Source: Mycteria americana
Lineage: Eukaryota; Chordata; Aves; Ciconiiformes; Ciconiidae
DNA: 64,000 nucleotides
NCBI RefSeq assembly: GCF_035582795.1
Contig: NC_134365.1
Location: 126,829,577 to 126,893,576 of the forward strand
Direction of reading: 5' to 3'
The notes under the pieces: generated by a model
Database searches by the model: none
Told to the model about the DNA's origin: nothing
Seen by the model: only the letters and a program-made list of their open reading frames with translations
Program-made: the position numbers and the translations under genes
Shown here: positions 11,688-25,158 of the stretch, piece by piece
How positions within the stretch are numbered: the stretch's first letter is position 1
How the letters are laid out: each line of letters opens with the position of its first letter

Positions 11688-14561
11688 GCCCACGGAGGCA
11701 TGGGAGGAGAGAATTGGGATGCATTGTTAGAAAATATATTAGCCATGACAGGAAAAAGAAATTATGCCGTCTTTGCCTCCCTCCTAGCCACGCTAATTGC
11801 CACCCGCGACTTGCACGCCAGTGCTGACTGAGGAGCTCTCATGAAAGATTCCTAAAAATCTTCTGCTGGGGTTTTTAAACCCTCTGAGAAGGTGTGTATA
11901 TGACATCTAGAACGTCATCCCTGATTAATCTCTCTCCCCAAGAGGGGTACTCACCTAGACTTAAACATTTCTCAGTGTCTCTGTGATGGGTCTCTCTGCA
12001 AGCTGACAGGGACATGGCTTGGCCGAGGGGGACAGGCAGAGATGTTTTGAAGGCCAGCAGCTGTGGATGGGTTGCAGTATTTCTGGCTGGGGCAGTGTAT
12101 GCTAGAACAGCAGTGGGCAGGGGAGATCAGTTCGTTGCCTGGGGCACATCAAATTCATGCTTTTTGCTTCTTTCTTTGTTCATTCAACCTAATGTTTCTC
12201 CACCAGAGCCACGAGCTGGTGCAGCACTGCAGCACTATCAGCTGCTAAGGATGCAGTACAGTGTTTAAAAACACATTCCCACTGTGTTTTGGTAGAACAG
12301 TATGAGGAAAAACAAATTAAGGGATACGTTCAATTGCTTTCTTCATGATCTCATCATAGATGAGATACTCTGCACCTCCAGCACAGCTTTTACTGTTTTG
12401 CCAGTTCTCAAGACAGTCACCATAGTGCCTTGTGCTTGATGGGAGCAGCCGCTTTGTTCTTTTACCAGCCTGGCACGGGAGGTGTGTGGATATTGTGGTT
12501 TCTTTTCAAGTTAGTCCCACGCAGGTGCGTGTACAACAAGGAAGAGAAGGAGCAAGCTCTTGGGGAGAAACCAGAGAAGAACGAAAGGAACGGGAGACAT
12601 CAGCCTCCACGGACAGTCATTTTTGTGGGTAAAAAAACATCCAGTCAACAAGACATCTGCAAAATAAACTCATTCAAGGGGAAGAACTGAAGGCAGAGCT
12701 CATTTTGTAATTGCTCTCACAGGCACATCCTGCCTGCCGTTCAACAAAATGAGCAGCCACACCAGCGAACTCTCCACGTAGTCACTAGCAGGAAACTGTG
12801 GTATTGCTACTGACTGGTTTTCCTGCTGCAGTTTATTGGCTCCCACACAAGCATAATCCTTTTATTTTTTTTTCAACGAGACATGAGATACCAACAGCTT
12901 TACCAACAGCCACCTTTATTACAGCACTGCTGGGATCACGTTGTTGCTGCTGCGTGCACGTCTGGCCCCAAGGGATAAGGGACAAGGAACAGGCTTTCCC
13001 CCATGCTCCCGCTGACTGTCTGGAGAGGGAAGCTCCCAGCAGCCGGGCTGCCTTTCCCCACCAGTTTGCAGCACAGCGATTGCCCACTACAGCTGTATTC
13101 CCGATGGACATTTTTATTGACAGACTTGTGAGGTGATATGCCAGGAAGCATCAGCTTCAGCAAGCGTCAAGTTTTTGCAGTCTCTAAGGCTTTAATGTAC
13201 AGACCAAACTACAGTTCGAGCTGCACTTGCTCTGCCCTTTTTAAAGGCGTGAGCCCAAATCCCTCCTTTTTAAAGGCAACATGCACATCACTGTGTTTAT
13301 GAGTTTACACTGCCTGTGGCTTCTTCAAGCTGGAGACTTGCAAAATCAGTTGCTGGCCAGGTCCCCATTGACAAGACATCAACCCAGAAGCCACCCAGCC
13401 TGGTTCTGTTGGAACCAACCTGGTCATTGCATGTAGAAGAGGGATTTAGATATGTGGAGGGAGCATCCCAGAAGGACTTCAGCTATGGCGTCTTTATCAA
13501 AATTCAGTTTCCGTCAAGCCTGGCCATGCTGTCATGACCAGAGAATCAGCAAAACAGCGTCACTTCAAGGATAAATGATAGTGAAGGACTCTTGAGAAGT
13601 GGAAAGGATTTTAGACAGGTTGTCATTTTGTTTGCTTGTTTGTATGCTCTTCTCCTTTTCCCTGAGCCCTTATCTAACAGCCACGGCTAAAGGAAAGTCC
13701 CCTTCAGTCAGGGCCCTGGGTAGCCAAGAGGTGAGGAACCTAAGGACAAGAGGGGGGAAAATGCACCGCCCTCAGATTGCTCTTTCTCCTGCCCAGGGGC
13801 TGCCTGGTTTGCTCCCCTTCGCACCAGTCCGCCCTGTTGCTTGCAAACAGGGGCATATGTTGTTTTTGTTAGGCAGTTACATAAACTGGGGGCCAGACAG
13901 ATTAAGGATTTGCCTATTCCCAAATGTCTGACCACAGGTGGCTGTCTGGAAACGATGGATGCAAGCGTTGCTGCTGAAACAAGAGCCTTGCATGGCCTCA
14001 GGGTGACATCCAGAGGGGCATATGCACGTACGCTGTCCTATAGGTGAGACTGTCCCAAGCGAGTTCAACGTTTAGCTACAGCTACCCCAAGCTCAGGCAC
14101 ATCTCTGGCCTTCGGAGCAGACCTCCCCCAGCAGCTGTGTACGCTGTGTGCAGCGTAGGAATGAGCACGCTGATAACCAAATCCCCTCCTTCCCCTCCCT
14201 GCTTGTTCTCTAATCACTTGATAAAGGAAGTGTCTGTAGCCACGCCACGTCTAGCCTGTTTTCCTTATACACAAGGTTTTTTAGTGCCGAATCTGGGTCT
14301 TCTGCTAGCGGCATTTCACAGCGCACATCTAAGATCTCTATTTACAAGTGTATCTCTCTGCATGGTGCAGGACATGGAAAACAAACGCTTGAGGACCATC
14401 CAACTAGGAAACAATCCCCTGGCAATAGCAGCTCAGAGGAGCCCCTCAGCACCGCAGGCTTTGTGGCAATTCTCCCTCTTTCTCTTGCAAAGGAAGTCAG
14501 AAAAAATCCTCCATCTGAGCCCCGCCAAACCCTCAGGAGAGCTGCTGCTCAGAGCACAGGA

Positions 14562-14610
14562 GATCAGATCTCCTCTGTCGGTCAGATCTCCTCTGATCAC
14601 ATCTCCTCTG
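14562..14610. repeat. Triple tandem repeat of ATCTCCTCTG
   Basis: Units share CAnATCTCCTCTG and sit 15 to 18 bp apart (ends at 14577, 14595, 14610). Two contain AGATCT. Nothing more is seen. Confidence 0.75.
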
Positions 14611-16430
14611 ACCAACATAGCATGAAACATTCCCGCCTCTCCTTCCTTACTCCTTTCCCTTTCCCAGAACGGATGTTCTTTGCTTTTTACGCTGTGGCAG
14701 CAGACAGGGCAGCAGCAGGAAGATGCGTCCATCTCACTGACACAGAGGGGGCTCAAATGAGATGTGTGTTTAAGAAAAAGGGTGTAATTCAGCAGTAAGG
14801 TCAAAAATATTCGTGAGATTAAGGAATAAACAAAATGCCGCCCAGGGATGATCTCTTTTGCTCTATTAAATACTACAGTAATTCAGTATTTGAAAGGAAG
14901 AGTGAGAGGCCGAAAAAATATTTGCAGAATTTTTAGAAGGGTAAAGAGACAATGATTGCAATAATTGAGTATTTAACCTACACCTTTCTGAACGATCTGT
15001 CTAATCCACTACTGGGTAATGCCGAATAAGAGTATACTCACCATTTAAAATGATGGCAAGCATTACCTTGATTATTCGCTAGTGGCATTTCAGGTCTGGC
15101 AAGCGAACTTGAGGGATCTAAAAGCACACAGGAAGAGCAGAGACAGGTTTCATCCTCTGTCATTTCCCTGCATCATTTTCCCACAATAAGCTCTATGTTT
15201 AGAAAGGAAGATAAAGGAAAAAGCTCCTCTCCCACACGCTTTCAAACTGATGAACTCCCCAGCACCTTCCTGGCAAGTATATTTCTTCCACCACTGACCT
15301 TCTCAGGGAATCCTGCAGCTCTGTGCTGCACCTTTTCATGAGCTCATCCGCGTCCTTCCCACCAGCCGTGCCAAGGGCAGGTTGCTATCGTCTGGGTGGG
15401 AAAAGATCACCAACAATAAGAGACTGGCCATCTCCCCAGGCAGTAGGTGCTGGTACGGAAGACCGTAACCAGCCTAGCATCAAACAGTAGAAACTAAAAT
15501 TCCCAACAGAAATCATCTAGATACATTGCTTACCTAGCCGGGCAGTGGCTGTGTCCTCCCTCCTGCTCATGAGGCTGCCATTAGCCATACGAGTCAGTCT
15601 CCGAAAAGTTGGCATTTTTTTCTCCCAAGCTATCATTTAATGGCAGGAAAATCCTCTGTATCAGAGGAGGATTAGCAGAGATGGAAGAATGTGTCTGTCC
15701 TCTAAAGCTCCCAAAGCAAAACAGGGATTGCAGACAAACCAAACTGACGCTTTCTCCCCTCTGCCAACCTACTCTCCCCCCACCATTAAAAAAAAAATAC
15801 AGTCCAGGATTGGACCGCTGCCATTCAAATAGCATTGCTGTAGGTCATTACTCCACTGCCCATTATATAATGGCAGAGAAGGTGGGAGTGGAGGGTGCCT
15901 CCTAAATGGGATTATATCTGGGGGCAAGCGCAGGCTTATGGTTTCCCTTCGTTGAGCTCTCCAAACAGACAGAGTTTGGGACTCTCTTTCCCCATGCACA
16001 CTTTCCCAGCCCCAGGGTGGCTCACAGGCTGCTAACAGGATGCCGGTGTGCTTTGCTTTGCTGGGAATTGCTCCTGAAGGACGAGGAGACGACAACAGCA
16101 CTGGGAGAAGGGTCAGCAAACAGAGGAGCTTGCACGGTGTATATGGCCTTGATAATAATGAACTCTGCCCTGCCTCTGGGTGTGTTTTGCTTGTGATGCT
16201 GCAGCGCGTGCGTGGAAATCACAAGGACAGGTTCTGTATGTGGTGATGTTTTAGCATTCAGGATGTGAATTGGTTTTTAAAGCCTTTTCTGACAGAATGA
16301 TGATGGTTTCTTTGGAGAATGCGGGCTGAATAAGTGAGTTATCTCAGCCTCCCATGCCTCAGGTAATTGTGTTCACCATGTCAGAGGGAAAAATAGCTCT
16401 ACTCTTTATTTCGAAGTGAATTATTCTGCC

Positions 16431-16446
16431 TTTTTTTTTTTTTTTT
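16431..16446. repeat. T16 run followed by CAGG
   Basis: T16 then CAG|GAAATGG on the plus strand looks like a splice acceptor. No matching exon of a known gene follows; a 29-codon open stretch runs to a TAA. It is probably a chance homopolymer. Confidence 0.7.
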
Positions 16447-18709
16447 CAGGAAATGGAATACCTGATGAATTTATGCTTGATACAGCAGGAAAGATTCAGC
16501 TGGGAACCAGCCTGCTGTTGCTTGGCTCTTCCTGCAAATTAAAGCACCCAGCTACATCGGGTTTATTTTTTTTGGCTTTCCCTCAGTCTTAAGGCATCTG
16601 GCTGGCACTTCAGGAAATTTGTGTCTGTCTAAACAGCGTGTAAGCTGGCTGGTGCTGTGGGGCAGGCTGGAGGGAAGGGGGTGACCCATATAGCACTGAT
16701 TTTATCTGAAGGACACCTTTCCCCACCACATTGTTGTACCAACCCCTCAGCTTTGCACTTCTGCACCATGCTGCTTTGCACAGAAGAGGAAAGAGATTTG
16801 CAAAGCCACACACAGACACGCTGCAGCCTCCGCCACGGAGCTGAAGCTGCTGGAGACCTTGTGGGGACAGAAGTGGCACTGGCTGGGTGCTTGCCAGCGC
16901 TGGGGCAGCTGGTGTTTCCCCTGAAGGTCCCGGTTCCCATGGGAATGCCAGGAAACCACAACCTGCCTGAGTGTAGAAAGCAGATCACTGGCCTTTTGGC
17001 CATGGAGAAAACTGGGGGAGAGGAGTGGGAAGGGCTATTCCCAGATCCTTTTTCCCCAACATTTACCAGAGCCCCAAAGGTGGTACCAGAAATCTCGTCT
17101 ATCCCCAGGTGCACATATGCTGTAGACAAGGGGCGGAGGCAGTGGGCAAGGAGGGTACGTGGGACTCGGGGACAATTTGGCGTGTGATCAGTCAGCAGCT
17201 CCCCAGGGGCTAGACCTGCTGCTTGGTTTGCACAGCAATACTAAATTTGCTCGTCAGAAATGAGGAGGGGCTGATCTGCACCAAGGCACCAGATTTCTGC
17301 TGAAACTCTGGGGCTCTCCTGTGCTTTGCCGCTCTTCTTCCATGTGCACAGTAAGGGACTGGTGGGGATGGGACATGAAGGACCCACTGAGCCCCAGAAA
17401 GTGCTTTTGTGATCTGCAGAGCCACCTCCCCGAGAGGGGCAGCTTGCAGGACCTGGCAAAACACATCCCCTAAGGCAGGCAATGGGAGCCTCCGCTATGT
17501 ACAATGGGTGGATGGGGGCCGGTAGGTTGGGCTACCAGTCGGGGGCTTGTTCAACTGGGAGCTGTATGCACCTCAGCAGTCACTTTCGGGGGAGCAGAGG
17601 CAGTGGCAGTAGGTGCCTATTGCAAAATCAGCAGCTGCAACGTCATTAGCAATGCTGCCGAAGCAGGCTCCAGCAGAAGCTCAGGAAGGCTGGCAGGGAG
17701 CGCCTCTCGGAGAGCTGCTGCGACAGGCAGCCTCACCATAGACCAGCACAGATATTAGTAGCTCCCACAGGAGCTTCTGACGGCAGGTCTGCTGTCAGTG
17801 TCCCACATACATAGCTCAGTGGCTGCACGTGGCCTGGCGATCAAGCCTAGCCCCACTCCGGCCTTTTCCACTGCAGCTGGAGGTAGGAACAGCTGAAGCA
17901 GCCCATGTCCTGCCCCATCATGAGCCCTCCCACCCACAGCCTCGCCAGCCACCCTGTGCTGCCACACCTGGAGCTCCTGCCTGGCCAGCAGCAGCAGCTC
18001 CAAGGCTTACAGCATTGTGTTTCTGTGCATCATCTATGGGCAGGAGCCTCGCGCACCTCTAGACCGCAGCACAGAGAAGATATGAATATCTCGGCATATG
18101 CACGGGGGGAGGCTGGGGGTGGGAGACGCGCTGAGGTCACAGCTGCTAGGAAAGCGTCCCGCTGCAGGGAGCATCGCCCTGCGAGCGGCTTCGGCAGAGG
18201 GCTGCAGGAGCACCAAGCTCACCACCTGTGAACTTCTGCCAGCTAATTCCGTTAACTTCTTGCAAATGCTATTTCCTGATAACCCTTGGTCCTGAAAGGG
18301 CATGACAATGTGAGAAAGAGGCCTGGTAAGAAGTTTCTAGTCTTCTTAGAAAAACTTAAATACCAGAGGGTACATAAAGGAGACTTGCATTTATTCTTAA
18401 AAGAAACAGATTCGGGCTTTAAACCACACCTCAACATTTTTCAGAGCATGACTCATGGCTGGTTAATGCTGAGGGCTGAGCACACTGCAGATGCTCAGTG
18501 CTGGGAAGCTGCTGTGGCTGCCAGGCTGGAAGCAGACTCGGAAGCTACAGACCTTGCTACTGCGGCTCTGCACTGTTAATTTTTTTGCCACCAAGGGCTC
18601 TTCCTCATGACCTGGCCTGCCCTTTTTAATCTCTGGGAACTCAGAGAAGCCAGAGGTCAACATAGCGGTGGAGCCGAGCCCAGAAAGCAGCAGAGATATG
18701 CTGCCACTG

Positions 18710-18731
18710 AAAAAAAAAAAAAAAAAAAAAA
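18710..18731. repeat. A22 homopolymer
   Basis: Twenty-two consecutive A in intergenic sequence. No retrocopied gene is recognised next to it. Confidence 0.85.
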
Positions 18732-21700
18732 GATGTTTATATCTGATCTTCCACCAAAAGAACTGGAGAATTCAGCCCTGACCGGAGGAGCCCGCTCTGC
18801 TCCGGTGGTGTGTGCTGGGGATGTAAGCCTTGGCACAGCTTCACGAGCTGGCAGTGAGGACAAGCTCGCCTTGCAGGGCAAGCCTGCACAGGCTGAATGC
18901 AAGACTGCTTCTAACAACCCACTTCATGGCCCTGGGCATTTCATGTGACAGTGGGTGAAGGATCTGAATGTAGCTCCTATCTCTGATACACACTGATTTG
19001 ATTTAAAATGATCACTGGGGACCACTTCTTGCAGTGGTTCAGCTGCAGGTTAAAATATTCCCTTTATTTTCAAAGGCTGGCTAAAAACAGCTGGTGGCAC
19101 TCACCTAACTGAAGGTGAGAGAGGTCTCATCTCACCCACTTTAGCCGCCTACCTGTGGGCACCACCATGGGCCTCGGCAGGGCCCGCTTTCACCGATGGA
19201 GATGACAAGACAGCTGAGAGCATGCAGCTCTGGGGACACCTCCACGCCATTAGACACCAGCGCTAGGTTAGCCGGATGCCAAGCATCGCACATCTGGACG
19301 CTTCCAGCCAAACGCTGCCCTCCTTAGAGCAGTGAAGAGGCAGAGCTGCTCACCTGACTCCGGTGGCTGAACATCTTTGCTCTCCTGTTTTTTTGTCTCT
19401 AAGAGCAGCTTGCATTTGTGGGACTAATGCAGGGGGTGAGGTCCCGGCACCGCAGAGCACCCGAGCCCCCCCGCCTGCCCCGGACTTTGGTTTCCTGAAC
19501 TTTTGTAATAGCGGCCACAGCCCAGTGCATACTTCCCCTCTTCTCACAGCAGCAGCTGTGTCGTACATCTGAGCCTTTCCTGTGCACATAATCGCTGGGG
19601 TGACCTTTGAAGTAGCTGCCTCAGCGTTTCTTGCCAGCCCTCCTGTTGTCAGCTCTGCCCTTGTGGGACCCGGGCTGCGTGTAGGGTGGGCACCCAGCCG
19701 GCCGCGCTGCTGCGTGCACAGCTCCGGATGGTGTAGGGTTGGGGCAGGCAGGAGGAGTCCTCTGCAGCGGGGACGGCTGTGCTGGGAGCAGACAGGACAG
19801 ACCAGCGCGGCCATGCTGGGGTTTGCAACTTCAGCACAGCCAGTGCCCCTGCCAGAAATAGTGCTTGGTGCAGCCACAACGTTGCTGCTTACAGGAGATG
19901 CAGAAGCAGCTGAGGGGCCAACCAAGACTTCAAGAGCAAGGAGTTAAGAGCCTTTCCCTCACGTAGAAGGGAAGACAGCTTTTCTTCTGCAGGTGGAGGC
20001 TTTGTTTTTGTCTGGGCTGAGGCTCAGGCCCCCAGACTTTGCTCAGGCATTAAGCTTCAGGGCCCTGAGGGCACAGTAGGCATCTTAGGGAGGGGTCTCC
20101 CCTGGGGCCACCCCTGCCCGAGGGCCCAGGAGTCCCATTTCATCCCAGCCCAGGGCCGTCCGTCCCTGCCCAGCCTGGGTGCTGCAGGTTGCACGTTGTC
20201 TCTGGCCCTCTGCCCCATGTTGCAGCCCCCTCCCAGCCTGCCCACCCCCCTCAGCTGCTGTGCCGTGCCCTCATCGGGCTGCCTTTGGCTGGTCCCACCC
20301 CAGCTGGAGAAGACCCACACCACCTCAAGAAATCCCTGGGAAGGGAGGGTTGCTGTGGTGCCCCCCATGATGTCCTCCCCATGTATCCTCAGCAAGGAGG
20401 GCTGCCACCAGTGACAGCACCTCTGGGCTGTCAAAATGGCTCCCATCCTTCAGAAATAAACCCATCTCACCCCAAAGACCCAATTTTGGCCCCTAATTCC
20501 CCTCAGCAGCCTCTGCCAAGTGTCCAGGTTTGTTCTGTTGGGTGTAGGTAAACCCGTCCAAGCTTTGACCAGCTTCCCTGGCAAGGCATGACAGACTGAA
20601 GAACGGCCCGTTGCCTGGTTTTACGTTCACCGTGCTGGCCTGGGTTTGTGTGTGGAATGCTGCAGCCCCGCAGCCGCTTCACACCAGCAGCAGCTGCCCC
20701 GCTTTCCCTCCCACCCCGAGCCGTGTCCCCACGGCAGTGCAGGCACGCAGAGGTGGTCTGAGCTGGGACAGTTTCCTGACGGACACCTGCCCATGGACTG
20801 AGAGCACGGACAGCGCCGGGCACGTCGCGATGCCCAAACCCAGCCCAAGGGCAAAGCAGCCCGGCAGCCACCTCACGGCAGAGCTCGGCTGGCTGCGGGC
20901 TACCTGCAGGAGTAACTCTGGGGGACTCTTCACCGCCTGGTCTGTGGCAGGAGGAAGCAGGGATGAGACAAGGTGGCCAGCAGCAGTTCTTGGCAAGATA
21001 TAGCCACCAAAAAGCCGCTTACCCGTGGGGAGGGGAAGGAAGCCAAGCCAATGAAGCAGCAGAAAGAGGAGAGGGTCAAGGTGGGCACCGAATTTGAAGC
21101 CCCAGCCCAGCCACTGCACGACGGCCAAGGCCTGCAGCAGGAGCGGAGGCCCAGGAGCCCGCAGCTGCAGCAGGAGCGTCTTCTGAAAGGGAACAGCACA
21201 CCCTAGGGTAGGGAGACTGAAGCAGATGCAGTGCACAGCAAACCACAGGCTAGTGTATTTGCCTGGCAAGCCAAACCTCTGCCGACGGCCCAGCTGAACA
21301 TCATGCAGACCCCATGCAACGGGGACAAGGAGCCCAGGGGATGGAGCGTAGCTCCATCAAGGTCAAATCCTCCCACTGCCTGGGGAGAGCAGGACAGAGA
21401 CCCTCTCCAAGACTGTCCAGGCCACTGGCTTTTACACCAGCTCACGAGGTCTCTCCCAGCCCATCCTGCGGATGTGGTTTCACGTGTCACTCGTGCTAAT
21501 CAAACAGCAACGCTTCCAGCAAGAAAGGAGCAGCGTGGGCTGCTCTGCAGCGAGGGGCCGGGCACTCACCTGGGAAGCAAGTTCCTGCTTCCCATTGCAA
21601 TACGTGTGTATGGATGCAATGCTGAAAAACAACATCATGGGGGCTACCGGCTGGCTCTCTACAATACCCAAAGCAGCCTTGGGGAGGGAGAGGGAAGCCG

Positions 21701-24700
21701 GGCTCAGCTCTGTATTAACCAAAGCTGGAGAGGAACTTGAGTCTACATCCCCCACATCTGCGCTGTGACTCTTGGCCTCAACTAAAGCTGGCCGGCCATG
21801 CTCAGACATCTCATTTCAGGGATGAACTGCTGCTGGTGAAGCCTGAACAGGGGCTGCATCGCCTGTCTTTCTCTGCGGGCTGTGGGGAGCCCTGCCCTCA
21901 CTTCTGCCTTCGAGCAGCCCTCGGCTCAGCGTCCTGCACTGCAGCACCGCTCACGCCCGGCGTGCGGCCGAGCAGGCAGCTGCTGCTCGCGTGTCCCGCT
22001 AGCAGACAGGGAAAGTCAAGCCTGGCAGCACCCGTACCAGCCAACCTGCCCTCCCTGCTGAAGCCGGTCCAAGGGTGCCAGTGGTGTGGGCATGCACAGC
22101 CGGGGAGCCCTGGGAGGGTTCGGGCTCATGCCACTTTTACTAGCAGCTGGGGAGCTGCTCTGCCCCAGCCCTTTGGCATCTGCAGGGTCATTTCTATCCT
22201 GTGTAAAAAAACAGAGAGCTGCTTGTCTCCTGCTTAAGTCCTCAGGCCGTGCTTTCCACAGACTGCCGCCCAAGGCAGTGCCTACTTGCAGTTCCTCGTT
22301 ATCTAACGGGAAGGCTGCGCAGTACACACATGAAGGCAAGGACACATCGCAGTGAGCTCTTCTTAATTCCCCCTTAGTGGCTAGCGAGGCCATTAATCTT
22401 AATAAAGCTGCCTCCACAGCTATGTATGGGCAACGCACAATGAACTTAAACACAGCACTGCAACACCTGTTGAAACAGCCTTTCTGCACTAAACGCACAA
22501 CAGGCAATACATTATCCAAGCCAAGGGCCCTCCCAGGCCTCGCCAGACAGTTTATTTACCTCCTGGTGATGCACCTCTCCCCTTTCCATGACAGGATCAG
22601 TGCCGCCCTCTCCCCGCTGTATAGTGTCAACATTTGGGACAGGTTCATCACTCACCTCTCTCCGCTTAACTCAGGCTCTTCTGTCAGGAGCCTGCTCTGT
22701 AGCCAGGTCAGATACGTGGGGAGAAGGAGCCAGAAGCCCTGGGACTCTTGAATCAAGGGATCTGAGGGGTTATAACTGCGCTGCAATATCATTTTTGCTC
22801 TACCTGTCATGGAACTTCCTCTGCCTGACTAACGCTTCTGAAGGCCAAGTAACAAGGAGCGCTCCATCACGCCAAGCAGCTGTAATTACCAGGTAATAGA
22901 TCTAAAAGGATAATTCTGTTGTCTGTCAAAGATGTTGGCAGATAGGAAAGGAGCCAATCATCAAATCAGAAATAAACTTCAGTAACATAATACCCAGCGC
23001 ACTAAGCAGAAGGTTAGAGCAGTATACACTTAGAGATGATCTGGAAGATTTGTTAAATGAACTTATCATGCCTTCCTGAGCGTGTAATGGCAATGCATTC
23101 ACTGCATAACCAAGCCCAGGGCAGTTAAAGGACTGGGCTGAAAAGACAGGAAGAGAACTTACTAAAAACTGCTCATTATGGCCAAGTCCTCCTTCCAGCT
23201 AACGTTACACATGCACGCCTTCCACCCATGCCCCCTCCTGGCAAAGGAAAGGGGTGTAAGAAAGTCTCCAGCGCTCCTCGCCGTAGCCACATGAGTAAAA
23301 GCTTCCCACATGCTACAGCGCACCTGAACGGCATGTGTTTGACTGCTAAGAAAGGATGTGTCATGGGTAAAGGACAAAGAAACTCAGGGATCCCAAACAT
23401 GGAGCACATTCTGGTAAGAAACCAAGCATCGCTCCAGGGCACGCTGGAGGGGAGACGGAGCAGCCACTGTGGCCAGGAGCTGCCCTGGGAGCAGCCAGCG
23501 CAGCCGACGGCAGCCGTCTGCCACGTTGCTTTCTCCAAGCCTCTTGGCAAGGGGGTCAGATTCTCCAGCTACAGTAATGCAGCTACTCAAACATCCACCA
23601 CCTGATGTATGCAGAGTTTTTGCACGGGCCTAAGATGATTAAAGCTAGCAGAGCTTGGGGGATGGAGGGGAACGGCCACTGTGGTAGATGAGCAGACATT
23701 TACACCCACGTACTCTGCTTCCCGCTCATTCCCTGCCTGTGATTTTTATGGGCTGCTGGCACCTCCTCTGTGCCAACCCTGGGCGTTGCCAAAAAAGCCC
23801 CCATGGCCGTGTTACAGGCAAACACTGCAAATCCCCCACGCTGGGGTGTATTTATGGATCGCAGAAGTACAGCACTTCTGCTCATGCAAAAGGCCTTGTT
23901 TCCTGCCAGCTGCAGAAGACCACAGTACCTGAGGGAGAAGGGGCACAACAGCTTTTTCTGAGACATCGAATCGACAGCGATGGAGGAAATAGCTCCTCTG
24001 CAGCAGGGCAAATACTACTGTCTTGGATAGGATCAGCGCTGAGTCCCAAGCCTAGCAACTGGCAATGTGAAGAGAAAGCTCTGCTCCTGCTAGCTCGATA
24101 GCAGCAAAGCTGCAGCCTGCAAATCCCTTAACCGTTTCTAGGTTGCATCTAGGGATGCCGTGCAGGTTGTGTCAGGTTCACGGGAGCCTGCAGAAGCAGG
24201 GGAGAACCCTCTTTGCACTTGTCAGAAAAGCTGTGCTACAACAGCTGCACTTTAGCAACAAGTGTGTTGCAACAAGTTGTTTGAGCTACCAAGCCCAATT
24301 TGAGTTATAACAGAGCATCGTGAACATCTGCTCTGCGTGTATGGTAGGAAACAGAAAATAAACAAGGAGGTAAACACCACACGTACGAGGCAGGGGGAGG
24401 GAGATGCTGCAGAAGCACATTGATCAAGCCAAGCTGTGGGAAATGCGAAGGAGGGCTAGACGTTCAGCATTAAAAATAGATCACACCAGGGCTCTGCAAG
24501 ACACCGCAGCCCTCAAAAAAACCCTGTGTTCTACCCAGAATTTCTCACTATCGTTATTATTTCCCTTTGCTTTAGGCAGAGCTTTCACGCTTCTCCTCTG
24601 AGACTTACTGTGTTGTGCTGGGGACACACATTTGGCACGTGAGGGTGCAGGACAGGGAAGGGGGCAGCATGCCTGGCCATGCAGGGCTGCACCTCCCTTC

Positions 24701-25129
24701 ACCCTGGTGCCTGGCAGCACCTCCGAGGCATCCAAAACACATCCTCTCCCTCCTTGGCACTCGGTGAGTGTTTGCAGCAGTCGCTCAGGCACACTCGGTG
24801 ACAGCCTGTCCACGATCTTGCTCTCCTACCAGAGCAATGGGCTCACTGGTGTAACAGAAATGCTTGCCTTGCCCTTAAATGGGATAGGGAAACTTTGCTG
24901 CTTGGGGCTACTGCTATGATTTTTAGCAGTGCAATTTAAAAATTGCAAAACAAAGAGCAGGCTGTGGAAGTGATGAATTAAAGCACCAAGCCGGGACACC
25001 CTCAGCCCATTATTTTGGGTAGATGCTTGGTAGGTGCAAGACAGAGCATCCCATCAGGTCTGAGGGACCCTACCAGTGCTGCAGGTTGGCTGCATGTTGC
25101 CCAAGGGTCTCCAGCTGAGGGCTACAGCA

Positions 25130-25158
25130 TTCCATACCCCTTGCCACAGGGTATGGAA
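25130..25158. repeat. Perfect inverted repeat, 10-bp stem and 9-base loop
   Basis: TTCCATACCC (25130-25139) is matched by GGGTATGGAA (25149-25158). It could fold as a hairpin in RNA. No T-run or gene context gives it a role. Confidence 0.7.

Noticed and set aside
10785-11831. 348-codon open frame on the plus strand
   Set aside because: It is the antisense shadow of the NYX leucine-rich repeats. Its periodic LQV-rich composition mirrors the repeat codons, and no domain is seen.
16431-16470. T16-CAG as a splice acceptor of an unknown plus-strand gene
   Set aside because: The following open stretch is only 29 codons with no recognisable sequence and no donor; homopolymer T runs are common in this DNA.
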